DNA from: CAYVUI01 sp964454745
GTDB taxonomy: Bacteria; Planctomycetota; Phycisphaerae; Sedimentisphaerales; Anaerohalosphaeraceae
NCBI GenBank assembly: GCA_964454745.1
Contig: CAYVUI010000004.1
Location: 1 to 63,683, forward strand
Direction: 5' to 3'
DNA: 63,683 nt
The notes under the pieces are model-generated. The model had not been told where the DNA came from, did no database searches, and saw only the letters and a program-made list of their open reading frames with translations. Position numbers and translations under genes: made by a program. Shown one piece after another: positions 8,671-16,044 of this stretch; the first letter of the stretch is position 1; every line of letters begins with the position of its first letter.

Positions 8671-8701
8671 AAAAAAAGGCGTCCGGTTTTGGCCGGGCGC
8701 C
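8671..8701 (-). terminator. Rho-independent terminator of the 8736-9653 gene
   Basis: On the minus strand GGCGCCCGG pairs with CCGGACGCC (one mismatch) around CCAAAA and is followed by seven Ts. It lies 35 bp past the stop of the PEP-CTERM gene. Confidence 0.8.
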
Positions 8702-8735
8702 TTTGTAATTACGGGGTGAATCTTGTAATTACGAA

Positions 8736-9653
8736 TTATTTTTTCCTTCTCAGGAAGGCCAGGCCCGCACCGATCAGTGCGAAAGTGGCCGGCTCGGGAA
8801 CGATGGTAATGACCGTGTTCGTATCGTCGATGTCGAAGAAAGCATCGCCGGCACCGTTTCCGGTGGTTACGCCGTAGGCAGTAATCCGGGACTTGTAAGC
8901 TTCCCAGGATTCTGTATTTTCAGGATTATCGTCATAATCGAGTTCAATGTATCCGCTTACGATGTCGATGGAACCGTTGGAACCGAGAATCAGGTCGCGA
9001 GCGATGATTGAACCGCCGTTGATCTGGACATCACCGGTGGTGTCAATGCCCACGTTGAGGGGCAGACCGGTGTCCATGACGATCTGCGCGGAATCGTTGA
9101 GTTCGAGGTATCCCTCGGCCCCGGCGAGATTCCCGACGAAGATCGTGCCCATGGTGTTCCACACGGAGGTGTCGTTCATAATGAGGTCGGCGATACCGCC
9201 ATGACCGAGATTGGACCGCCTGGGTGTGTTCAAAACGGAGCTGCCGTTCATGGTAAACAGCGTGGTCTGGGTCGCATCATTGGCAAAACCGGTAAAGGCT
9301 TCCCCAATGATGTCAATGGTCGCGGAATTCATGGTGACGACATTTCCGGTTCCGTTGTCGCCAAAGGTGGCACTGTCATGAACGGTCAGTTTTGATCCCG
9401 CGTCCATCTGCAGTTCACCTGCGATGAGCTTAAAAATGCCGACAACCGCTTCGCCATTGGCACCGATGATGGCCCGGTCCGCCCCGTTGGTCTGGATGAA
9501 CCCCTTGTCCGCAGCGGTGGGCACTCCCTTGTTCCAGTTTGCACCGTCAAACCAGTCATTGGTTCCGTTAAGGTTTTTAAAGTTGCTGCGGATGGCAGAC
9601 GCCGACGCTGTAAACAACAGCAGGATTGTCAGAAGACAGAGTAATTTCTTCAT
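8736..9653 (-). CDS. PEP-CTERM sorted beta-solenoid-like surface protein
   Basis: Signal peptide MKKLLCLLTILLLFTASASA, then a Gly/Asn/Thr-rich repetitive body (TINSATIDI-, NDTSVWNTMGTIFVGNLAG-type strands) like the pectate-lyase-fold or autotransporter-associated strand repeats. It ends with a canonical PEP-CTERM tail: VPEPATFALIGAG, hydrophobic stretch, RRKK. PEP-CTERM tails are cut and anchored or released by an exosortase, often linked to exopolysaccharide. I place the start at the ATG at 9653 because GAGAGGAG lies seven bases upstream; the longer frame to 9692 would put 13 residues before the signal peptide. Its function beyond surface location is unknown. Confidence 0.8.
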   Translation of the reverse strand: MKKLLCLLTILLLFTASASAIRSNFKNLNGTNDWFDGANWNKGVPTAADKGFIQTNGADRAIIGANGEAVVGIFKLIAGELQMDAGSKLTVHDSATFGDNGTGNVVTMNSATIDIIGEAFTGFANDATQTTLFTMNGSSVLNTPRRSNLGHGGIADLIMNDTSVWNTMGTIFVGNLAGAEGYLELNDSAQIVMDTGLPLNVGIDTTGDVQINGGSIIARDLILGSNGSIDIVSGYIELDYDDNPENTESWEAYKSRITAYGVTTGNGAGDAFFDIDDTNTVITIVPEPATFALIGAGLAFLRRKK

Positions 9654-9692
9654 TCTCATTCTCCTCTCTCCAAAACTAAATTTGCGATTCAA

Positions 9693-10124
9693 GATATTTT
9701 CAGTCCTTCAATCTGAAAATACCACTTACAGTAACTATACCCCGTAAGACTTCATTATAATCCAGTATAAAAGTTACCTATTTTAAATCAAGGATAAATC
9801 CTCATTTTCAGGCTGAAAACAAGGTTTATTGGAAGTTAAACCGGGTAAGCCCCCCTGTGACAGGGACTTAGCCTGAATAAAAAAAGCAAAAAAAATGTAT
9901 TTTTTTACATATTTGCCAGCTAAAAACATATACAAATGTTTATGTTTGCGGCTTTTTGCGAAAATTTCAGCCTTTGAATTGTATGATATTAGCCCGGAGA
10001 GTGTGGAAATCAAAGAAAAGGATTGCTAAAGCGGAAGAAACAGTTAGAATAATCGTATGATTCACCTTGTACAGGATAGAAATTATCTACTATTGTATTT
10101 TAGCTGCGTTTGAAAGGTATTAGA
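9693..10124. other. intergenic region with hairpin 9843-9873
   Basis: About 430 AT-rich bases between divergent genes, so it must hold both promoters. GGGTAAG (9843-9849) can pair with CTTAGCC (9867-9873), enclosing a CCCTGT-G-ACAGGG palindrome. I see no gene. Confidence 0.4.
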
Positions 10125-10466
10125 ATGAGTACAGATGTAAAAGCGTTTTATCAGAAGTTTGATTCAGACATGGGCAAGCTGAAACAGGAGATTCCGGATA
10201 CACTGTCTGGTTTTGGCGGATTGTTCGGTAAAACGATGGGCAAAGGCGCCCTTACGGTACTGGAAAAGGAGATGGTGGCACTGGGTATCGCGGTCGCGAT
10301 CCAGTGTGAACCTTGCATTATGCTGCATGTTAAGAAGGCATTGGAAGCGGGTGCGAGCCGTCAGCAGGTGTTCGAAGCGGCCAGCGTGGCTGCGATGATG
10401 GCCGGCGGACCGGCGTATACGCATATTCCGATGGTGATGGACGCCCTGGAAGCAAACGGGGCGTAA
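10125..10466 (+). CDS. AhpD-like/carboxymuconolactone decarboxylase family protein
   Basis: A 113-residue protein (start at the ATG at 10125 behind GAAAGG; an upstream TTG would add five residues). The core LTVLEKEMVALGIAVAIQCEPCIMLHVKKALEAGASRQ... holds the Cys-x-x-Cys-x-x-x-His redox centre of the AhpD/CMD fold, and the usual acidic residue precedes it. Such proteins are small alkylhydroperoxidase-type thiol redox enzymes or scaffold subunits; the CxxC-H makes redox activity more likely than lactone decarboxylation. It stands alone, with no peroxiredoxin or lipoyl partner beside it. Confidence 0.85.
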   Translation: MSTDVKAFYQKFDSDMGKLKQEIPDTLSGFGGLFGKTMGKGALTVLEKEMVALGIAVAIQCEPCIMLHVKKALEAGASRQQVFEAASVAAMMAGGPAYTHIPMVMDALEANGA

Positions 10467-10705
10467 CTGAGGAAATCGTTGCAGATTTAAACTTTTTGGC
10501 GTAAACTGACGAATATAGTAGTTGGAAGCCATGACTACTTCCTAAATCGAAGCGGGAGCCGGGTATTTCCCGCGTTCGATGGCAATGAACGGGGTTTTGC
10601 GGGGGTTTTCCTGCGGATCAGCCCGATTGGACTTATTGATTTTGATCAATTCGCATTGCCGAGCCCGGACAGCCATCCGAACCCGGCAGCGAAGGAGATA
10701 TAAAA

Positions 10706-12502
10706 ATGGATGGTCATTCGAGGACGGCAGTTCACGTCACCGCGCAGGCGGTACATACATTTGGAGGTATCGGGGCGGTTCTTGAGGGATTGCTTACGAC
10801 AGAAGCTTACCAGGAAGTGATCGGACGCACGGTATTGGTTGCGCCGCTTTTGAGCCGGGAGGTCAGTTCGTGCGGTCGGCTTGGGCCGGGCGGCGAGGTG
10901 CTGTATTCGTCGCTGGACGGGCCGGTTGGGGGTGCTGATTTTACGGCTTTTGAGCGTGTGGAGACGCTGTATCATGTCAACATCGTGTACGGGCGCAAGA
11001 CGCTGACCTCGCGGGACGGGAGCAGGACGCTTAGCCCGGAAGTGCTTTTGATCGATGTGACGGGGGCGGAAGGCGGGCCGGTGAACCTGCTCAAGGGCAA
11101 GCTGTTCGCGGAGTTCGGGATTCAGAGCGACCAGTACGAGGGCTTGTGGGAATATGAGCAATACTTGCGCCTGGCTCCGGCGGCACTGGCGGCTTTGAGG
11201 GTGCTGGGGATCGACGGTGAGAACGGGGCGAGCTGTATTATTTCGCACGATTTTGCGGGGATGCCGACGGTACTGGCGGCCCGGCTGGAGCGGGGCAGTG
11301 ATTTTCGCACGGTGTTTTACGCCCATGAGACGGCAACAGTTCGGCGGATCGTGGAAAGCCGCGGCGGACATGATACGATGTTCTACAACGTGATGCGAAA
11401 CGCGAAGGAAAACGGGCTGCATCTGCCGGAGGTGTTCGGTGAGCAGGTGTCGTATTTTAAGCATGCGATGATCGAGGCGTCGCGGCACTGCGATATGATT
11501 TTGGCGGTGGGCGACCGGGTGCGGGATGAGATGCTGTTTTTGGGCCCGGAATTCGGGATGTGCCAGATCGAGCAGGTATATAACGGTGTGGAAACGGGGG
11601 AGACCGACCTGGAGGGAAAATTCGCATCGCGCGAGAAGCTGCGCCAGTACGGTGAGAATCTGCTGGGCTTTCGGCCGGACTATGTGTTTACGCATGTGGC
11701 GAGGATGAGCGTGAGCAAGGGGCTGTGGCGGGATTTGCGGGTGCTCGAGCACCTGGATGAGCAGTTTGCCGGCCGGGGACAGACGGGGATATTGTTTATC
11801 CTGAGTACGGAGACCGGGCCGCGGCGGAGCCGGGATGTGTACGGGATGGAAAGTTTGTACCGGTGGCCGGTGGCGCATCGGGAGGGCTACCCGGATTTGA
11901 GTGACGGCGAGGCGGGGTTTTATACGGCGGTGCAGGAATTTAACGCGAAGAGCCGGGCGATTAAGACGGTGTTTGTCAACCAGTTCGGATTCGGGCGGAT
12001 TCATTGCGGGGGACGTGTGCCCAGGGATATGGAGATGATTGATCTGCGCCGGGGTACGGATGTGGAGTTCGGCCAGAGTGTGTATGAGCCGTTTGGGATT
12101 TCGGTGCTCGAACCGCTGGGCTATGGTGCGCTGTGCGTGGTTTCGTCGGTCAGCGGATGCGCGGGGCTGGTTTCGCGGATGGCGGATTTGAGTATCCTCG
12201 ATAATATTATCGTGGCGGATTACACGGCGCTGGGGGATCATCACTGGGAGGACCTTGAGGATTTGCTGACGATTGGTCGGGAGGAGCGAAACGAGATCGA
12301 AGTGAGTGTCAGCGGGCAGGTGGCGCATGTGCTGGGCCAGCGGCTGGCGCGGAATGAGGAGCAGTTTGCGAAATACCTGGAAAAGGGATCGCAGGCGGCC
12401 AGGGGGATCGTATGGGAGGCGACGGCGAGGGAGTTTATCGCACCGGCCCTGGAAAAGGTGCTCTCGCGTCAGCGGCCGATTAAGGTGTACCAGGTGATGT
12501 AG
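10706..12502 (+). CDS. GT-B glycosyltransferase, glycogen/starch-synthase-like
   Basis: A 598-residue protein preceded by GAAGGAG. The N-terminal segment has AVHTFGGIGAVLEGLL, the position of the KxGGL-type donor-binding loop in starch and glycogen synthases. A Rossmann-like second domain begins near residue 325 (VARMSVSKGLWRDLRVLEHL), and the retaining GT-B signature E-x7-E appears as YEPFGISVLEPLGYG near residue 465. It is longer than bacterial GlgA (about 480 residues), with an insertion between about residues 350 and 440. The exact acceptor and sugar nucleotide cannot be read from the sequence; glycogen-type glucan or a surface glycan are both possible. It is a single gene, with repeat-rich DNA behind it. 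Confidence 0.75.
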   Translation: MDGHSRTAVHVTAQAVHTFGGIGAVLEGLLTTEAYQEVIGRTVLVAPLLSREVSSCGRLGPGGEVLYSSLDGPVGGADFTAFERVETLYHVNIVYGRKTLTSRDGSRTLSPEVLLIDVTGAEGGPVNLLKGKLFAEFGIQSDQYEGLWEYEQYLRLAPAALAALRVLGIDGENGASCIISHDFAGMPTVLAARLERGSDFRTVFYAHETATVRRIVESRGGHDTMFYNVMRNAKENGLHLPEVFGEQVSYFKHAMIEASRHCDMILAVGDRVRDEMLFLGPEFGMCQIEQVYNGVETGETDLEGKFASREKLRQYGENLLGFRPDYVFTHVARMSVSKGLWRDLRVLEHLDEQFAGRGQTGILFILSTETGPRRSRDVYGMESLYRWPVAHREGYPDLSDGEAGFYTAVQEFNAKSRAIKTVFVNQFGFGRIHCGGRVPRDMEMIDLRRGTDVEFGQSVYEPFGISVLEPLGYGALCVVSSVSGCAGLVSRMADLSILDNIIVADYTALGDHHWEDLEDLLTIGREERNEIEVSVSGQVAHVLGQRLARNEEQFAKYLEKGSQAARGIVWEATAREFIAPALEKVLSRQRPIKVYQVM

Positions 12503-12572
12503 TGCCCGGTGGGCCAGTGCGGAGATAGTGGAAAGTAGAGCATGGAGTCCGGCCTTGCGCCCGGGAGTGTTT

Positions 12573-12627
12573 TTATCAGCATGCGTTTCTTTCGATGGCT
12601 TCACCATCACAAATCAACGACATCCTA
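12573..12627. repeat. dispersed palindromic (REP-like) repeat, copy 2
   Basis: Matches the 2397-2451 element over about 55 bp. The central stem here is GATGG-CTTCA-CCATC, so both arms changed together relative to copy 1. It is preceded by a GGAGATAGTGGAAAGTAGAG block (from 12521) shared with 2520, and followed by an AACCGCGAAA block. Confidence 0.7.
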
Positions 12628-12733
12628 CATTTGTAAACCGCGAAAACCGCGAAACTACTTTTAAGCAGGTAAATATTCGGTTTGCACACAGGCAAGCATG
12701 ACACATGCCTTTTGAGGACTACAGAAATAAATC

Positions 12734-12762
12734 TTGACATTTCCCCTCTTTTGCAGTAGGGT
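12734..12762 (+). promoter_or_regulatory. possible sigma-70 promoter for the 12851 gene
   Basis: A perfect TTGACA (12734-12739), a 17-bp spacer, then TAGGGT (12757-12762), which is a weak -10. It lies about 90 bp upstream of a gene with a strong AAGGAGG ribosome binding site. The rest of 12503-12850 is repeat DNA. Confidence 0.35.
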
Positions 12763-12850
12763 TTGGGTTGTGGAGCGTGTGTTATTTTTGTTATTGATTC
12801 GAGGCGATGGGTAAAAACAGGATTTCACTTTATTAAGGAGGGTGGCAATC

Positions 12851-13825
12851 ATGAGAAATGCTGCATTTCTAACGGGGTTCGGGGCGGTGGTTTTGTGTGT
12901 TTTCTGCACGTTTGCTATGGCCGGCGGGGCGATTATTATTGATCATGAGTGTACGGATATCACGGCGGTTCCGCAGGCGGCGATCGAGCAGGCCAAAGCC
13001 GTGCTTCATATCGCGTATGGGCATACGTCGCACGGTTCGCAGATTACCTCCGGGATGACGGGGCTGGTGGCGTTTGCCAACGGCGGGGGCAAGGGGCTTA
13101 GCCTGCCGGCGGATATTTTCGCGTGGAACAACGGCGGGACCGGCGGGGCACTGGACCTGCACGATTACGCGATGGGCGGCGATGTGGGGTATTATCCGCA
13201 GTGGGTTGACAATACGATAAGCTACCTGGGCAATTCGGCCAATGCGGATGTGAATGCGGTTATGTGGTCCTGGTGCGGGCAGGTGGATGATAAGTACTCG
13301 GCCAATACGCTGTACAGTGAGTATATCAATCCGATGGTGGCACTGGAGGCGGCGTATTCGGATGTGACGTTTGTGTATATGACCGGGCACGTGGACCATT
13401 ATGACGATGCGGACAACAAGGCGGCCAATGATATTATCCGCAACCATTGCCGGACGAACGGCAAGGTGCTGTTCGATTTTGCGGATATTGAGTCGTATGA
13501 TCCGGACGGGGTGTATTACCCGTTCCCGCATGACAGCTGCGATTATTATGCATCCCGGACCGGGGCGCAGCTAGGCAACTGGGCGATAGAATGGCAGAAT
13601 GCCCATGTCGAGGGGGTGGACTGGTACAGCTGCAGCTCGGCACACAGCCAGGCGCTGAACGCGAATATGAAGGCGTACGCGGCGTGGTGGATGTTTGCGC
13701 GGCTGGCGGGCTGGCCGGGGACGATCGAGACCGGGTGCGATTCGAGCGTGAGCGATATGGACTGCGACGGCGATGTGGATATGTATGATATGGCGATCTT
13801 CGGCCGGAACTGGATGGGGCAGTGA
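12851..13825 (+). CDS. secreted dockerin-tailed protein, possible SGNH-like hydrolase
   Basis: Starts at the ATG at 12851 (AAGGAGG eight bases upstream; a GTG three codons earlier is less likely). A signal peptide spans residues 1-23. The body (about 25-290) contains HIAYGHTSHGSQI near the start and ends with HSQALNANMKAYAAWWMFARLAGW; the early Gly-His-Thr-Ser-His-Gly and late Ser-x-His placement recalls a Ser/His hydrolase of SGNH type, but I cannot confirm this. Residues about 297-322 form one dockerin-like loop (SDMDCDGDVDMYDMAIFG) followed by NWM, the planctomycete-style single calcium-loop tail. It is probably a cell-surface enzyme or binding protein of unknown substrate. It is a single-gene unit with a terminator-like hairpin at 13975-13997. 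Confidence 0.7.
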   Translation: MRNAAFLTGFGAVVLCVFCTFAMAGGAIIIDHECTDITAVPQAAIEQAKAVLHIAYGHTSHGSQITSGMTGLVAFANGGGKGLSLPADIFAWNNGGTGGALDLHDYAMGGDVGYYPQWVDNTISYLGNSANADVNAVMWSWCGQVDDKYSANTLYSEYINPMVALEAAYSDVTFVYMTGHVDHYDDADNKAANDIIRNHCRTNGKVLFDFADIESYDPDGVYYPFPHDSCDYYASRTGAQLGNWAIEWQNAHVEGVDWYSCSSAHSQALNANMKAYAAWWMFARLAGWPGTIETGCDSSVSDMDCDGDVDMYDMAIFGRNWMGQ

Positions 13826-13879
13826 AAGAGATTTTTCTTTTTAAATGTTGATTGTTTCGCCTGCGGCGACTTTTAATAT

Positions 13880-13997
13880 TTAACCACGAATGGCGCGAAA
13901 GACACGAAACTTATTTTCTTAGCCACAGATGACACAGATTTTCACAGATTTTGAACTATAAATTGAATATGGAATGGCCTTACGGCCAGGTTTTTTT
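13880..13997 (+). repeat. mosaic intergenic repeat ending in terminator-like hairpin
   Basis: An AACCACGAATGGCGCGAAAG block, then CACAGATGACACAGATTTTC direct repeats, then TGGCC-TTAC-GGCCA (13975-13988) and seven Ts. Similar blocks are at 2515-2603, 12634 and 23872. It could terminate the gene ending at 13825. Confidence 0.5.
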
Positions 13998-14079
13998 ATT
14001 TGCCTGTTGAGGCTGCGCCTCGGGCGATTGAATCCGGCGGATTCAATCGGTGGAAACGCCCTGCGGCCGGGGCTATTTA

Positions 14080-14132
14080 TATCAGCATGCGTTTCTTTGA
14101 ATGCTGACGCAATCGAAATCAAGGTCATCCTA
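14080..14132. repeat. dispersed palindromic (REP-like) repeat, copy 3
   Basis: Diverged copy: TATCAGCATGCGTTTCTTT is intact, the stem is GAATGC-TGAC-GCAATC (one mismatch), and the 3' part reads AAATCAAGGTCATCCTA. The hairpin shape is kept although its bases differ from copies 1 and 2. Confidence 0.6.
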
Positions 14133-14324
14133 TTGTCATGGTCGTTTCGTCAAGTCATTGGTTTTTGTCCAACAGAACGAGCGTTAGCAGGTATCCGATA
14201 CGGGAGGTCCACTAATTTAGTGCCTTGCATACATAAAGTCATACTTTTTGCTGTATAAAGCCGTTTTTGGGCAAAATTTCATAAAAATTTACCGATTTTT
14301 ATAAAACAATGAGACGATATTTAT

Positions 14325-14430
14325 TATAATGAAACTAAGCGGGTAAGTCCTGTGTTGTGCTTTGGGTGCTTCCTTCCATCGGTTGGCAATGAGCCCAGGG
14401 ATGATCGGCTTCACAGGGGCCGCTTTTTTT
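14325..14430 (+). ncRNA. candidate structured small RNA with promoter and terminator
   Basis: A perfect TATAAT (14325-14330) is followed seven bases later by a 90-nt stretch whose ends pair: AGCGG (14338-14342) with CCGCT (14420-14424), and CCTGTG (14349-14354) with CACAGG (14412-14417). Seven Ts follow at once. No open frame covers it. The size and long-hairpin shape recall the small bacterial SRP RNA; the opposite strand contains GGAAGGAAGCA, as in the SRP apical region, but only this strand has a -10 box and a T-run. I cannot assign it to a known RNA family. Confidence 0.5.
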
Positions 14431-14442
14431 ATGCGCTTCTTT

Positions 14443-15096
14443 CTACGGCAAGTAGATATCTTCAAATTTTATCTTCTCACTGAATACATTATACCATATC
14501 AGGTCAGCGTATTTGTATTTTCTGGCCAGGCCCCAGCAGAACAAATCAACAGCCTGCAGACACGGGTCCTCATGTGAGTCCAGATGCTCAATCGAAAAAC
14601 CGGTATGTAACGGTAATGAACCCTGAATATAATTTCCGATATATTCATTAAAATCGAGAATTTCCGCCTTGTTTTTGCTCTTATCCACCACCATGCGAAC
14701 ATTTGCCATCACACAGCTTAGAGGTATTTTCTCGATTATCTGCCTGGCTAAAAAGTTGTAAATTCTGCTTTGGCCATGAGCCGTATGGAACCGTTCATAA
14801 ACACGGCGTTTGTTCAGTATCATAGAATAAAGGGACCATGCCCCGGATTTGATATGCTTGTAGAAATATTCTTTGATCCCCAAAGCTGTATTGGTCCCTT
14901 TCAATTCATAATTTGTTTTCGCCGGATTATTTTTTGGATTGATCTTGTTTCTTATTGTTCTTCTCACTGCCCTGGCGATTGATCTTTTTGAGAGTTGATT
15001 TTCACACACCAGAATGGTGATCACAAAATAATCACTGGTTCCTCTTTTACTGAAATCAAAACCAAGATCGCCGGATTCATCAAGGTAGATGTACAC
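14443..15096 (-). CDS. DUF3800 domain-containing protein
   Basis: A 217-residue protein beginning MYIYLDESGDLGF, the signature of the DUF3800 family, with the second acidic cluster near the C-terminus (SHEDPCLQAVDLFCWG). The conserved Asp/Glu at both ends give an RNase H-like metal site; members are predicted nucleases often found in mobile or defence-associated DNA. It is a lone gene and converges on the candidate small RNA at 14325-14430. Function is inferred from family features only. Confidence 0.88.
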   Translation of the reverse strand: MYIYLDESGDLGFDFSKRGTSDYFVITILVCENQLSKRSIARAVRRTIRNKINPKNNPAKTNYELKGTNTALGIKEYFYKHIKSGAWSLYSMILNKRRVYERFHTAHGQSRIYNFLARQIIEKIPLSCVMANVRMVVDKSKNKAEILDFNEYIGNYIQGSLPLHTGFSIEHLDSHEDPCLQAVDLFCWGLARKYKYADLIWYNVFSEKIKFEDIYLP

Positions 15097-15163
15097 TTTT
15101 ATAGTCCTGTGTTCTCAGAGGCCTGTTATAACATTTTTTGTCATATGACTTTGTCCAGTGAGG

Positions 15164-15934
15164 TTATGGTTCAAATTTTAGCTGTTGGATGTTCTCGCTC
15201 CGGACGAATTCAACGGTGCCGTCTGCAAATAATACATTTATACCTCGGTTGTTATTTCTTTCGAGATCAATCATTTCGGGCCCTGCAATGCCGTTTTTGC
15301 CTGTTTGTGCCTCGAACAGAATAACCGTATCCGGGGAGAGGTCTTCCAGCTTTGAATGGACAATGTGTTCATTCATCGCATAGGCCCAGGTTTTGTTATC
15401 CTGAGGACAAAGAAATACTTTTTTCGGAATATCATCATAAGATATCAGCAGGTCGCACCATTTCTCTGCGGTGGGTAATTCGTTTTCGTTATCATCTGCG
15501 TAAAACTGTATATTTATGCCAAGATGTCTCAGGTGAACTTTTGATGCGGCAATGTATCCTGGTCTGCGATGACTGAATATGGAAGGCAGTGTAAACGCAA
15601 GGACGATCAATATGAAAAACAGCATAATCGGGAGAATAATTCCTGCAATCGCAGATTTTTTTCCGGTTATTGTGCCTTTGCTTTTTTTTATGATAAACAG
15701 GCTGATGAAACCCAGAAGGATGGCCGGGGGACCGGTAACGATCCAGAGAACAAGATTAGCTGGGGTCGGCATAAAAACAGTTCGGGGGCCGGTGATGATC
15801 CAAAGAAAAATACCAGCCAGAGCAAATCCAAAAGCTGCAGCCGCAAGTTTGCTTCGTTTGTGCTGGTCCGGATTGGCTGGGGCTTTTGTGTTTTCAGCGG
15901 GGGGTTGGGCCATGTTCATGTCTTCGTTCTGCAT
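15164..15934 (-). CDS. membrane protein with pseudopilin-type (DUF1559-like) C-terminal domain
   Basis: I start this at the ATG at 15934 (MQNEDMNMAQPP); the open frame runs back to 16417 but that part is only the complementary reading of the sigma-factor gene. The result is 256 residues: a polar N-terminus, three hydrophobic segments (about residues 30-48, 52-75 and 90-115), then a domain with IQFYADDNENELP, a KVFLCPQD motif and a terminal GINVLFADGTVEFV. That last motif is typical of the planctomycete DUF1559/type II pseudopilin C-terminus, but here it follows a multi-spanning DUF4190-like membrane part instead of a prepilin helix. It follows the sigma-factor gene by 110 bp on the same strand. 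Confidence 0.65.
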   Translation of the reverse strand: MQNEDMNMAQPPAENTKAPANPDQHKRSKLAAAAFGFALAGIFLWIITGPRTVFMPTPANLVLWIVTGPPAILLGFISLFIIKKSKGTITGKKSAIAGIILPIMLFFILIVLAFTLPSIFSHRRPGYIAASKVHLRHLGINIQFYADDNENELPTAEKWCDLLISYDDIPKKVFLCPQDNKTWAYAMNEHIVHSKLEDLSPDTVILFEAQTGKNGIAGPEMIDLERNNNRGINVLFADGTVEFVRSENIQQLKFEP

Positions 15935-16044
15935 GTGAATGTCCCTTTCTTTTACATGTTCCCTGGTTCTGTATGCTGGCTTATGGCAACGTGTCTCCGT
16001 CAGGGAGATCGTAGGGTGTTTTGGGCGAGAATTCAAGGGAATTT

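Noticed and set aside
10646..12610. A 654-codon open frame on the minus strand
   Set aside because: It is the complement of the glycosyltransferase gene; the protein is Arg/His/Pro-rich without any domain, as usual for antisense frames in GC-rich DNA.
14325..14430. SRP RNA on the minus strand
   Set aside because: Only GGAAGGAAGCA fits; the UCC-GGAA-GGA hairpin cannot form, and promoter and T-run are on the + strand. Kept as an unassigned RNA.
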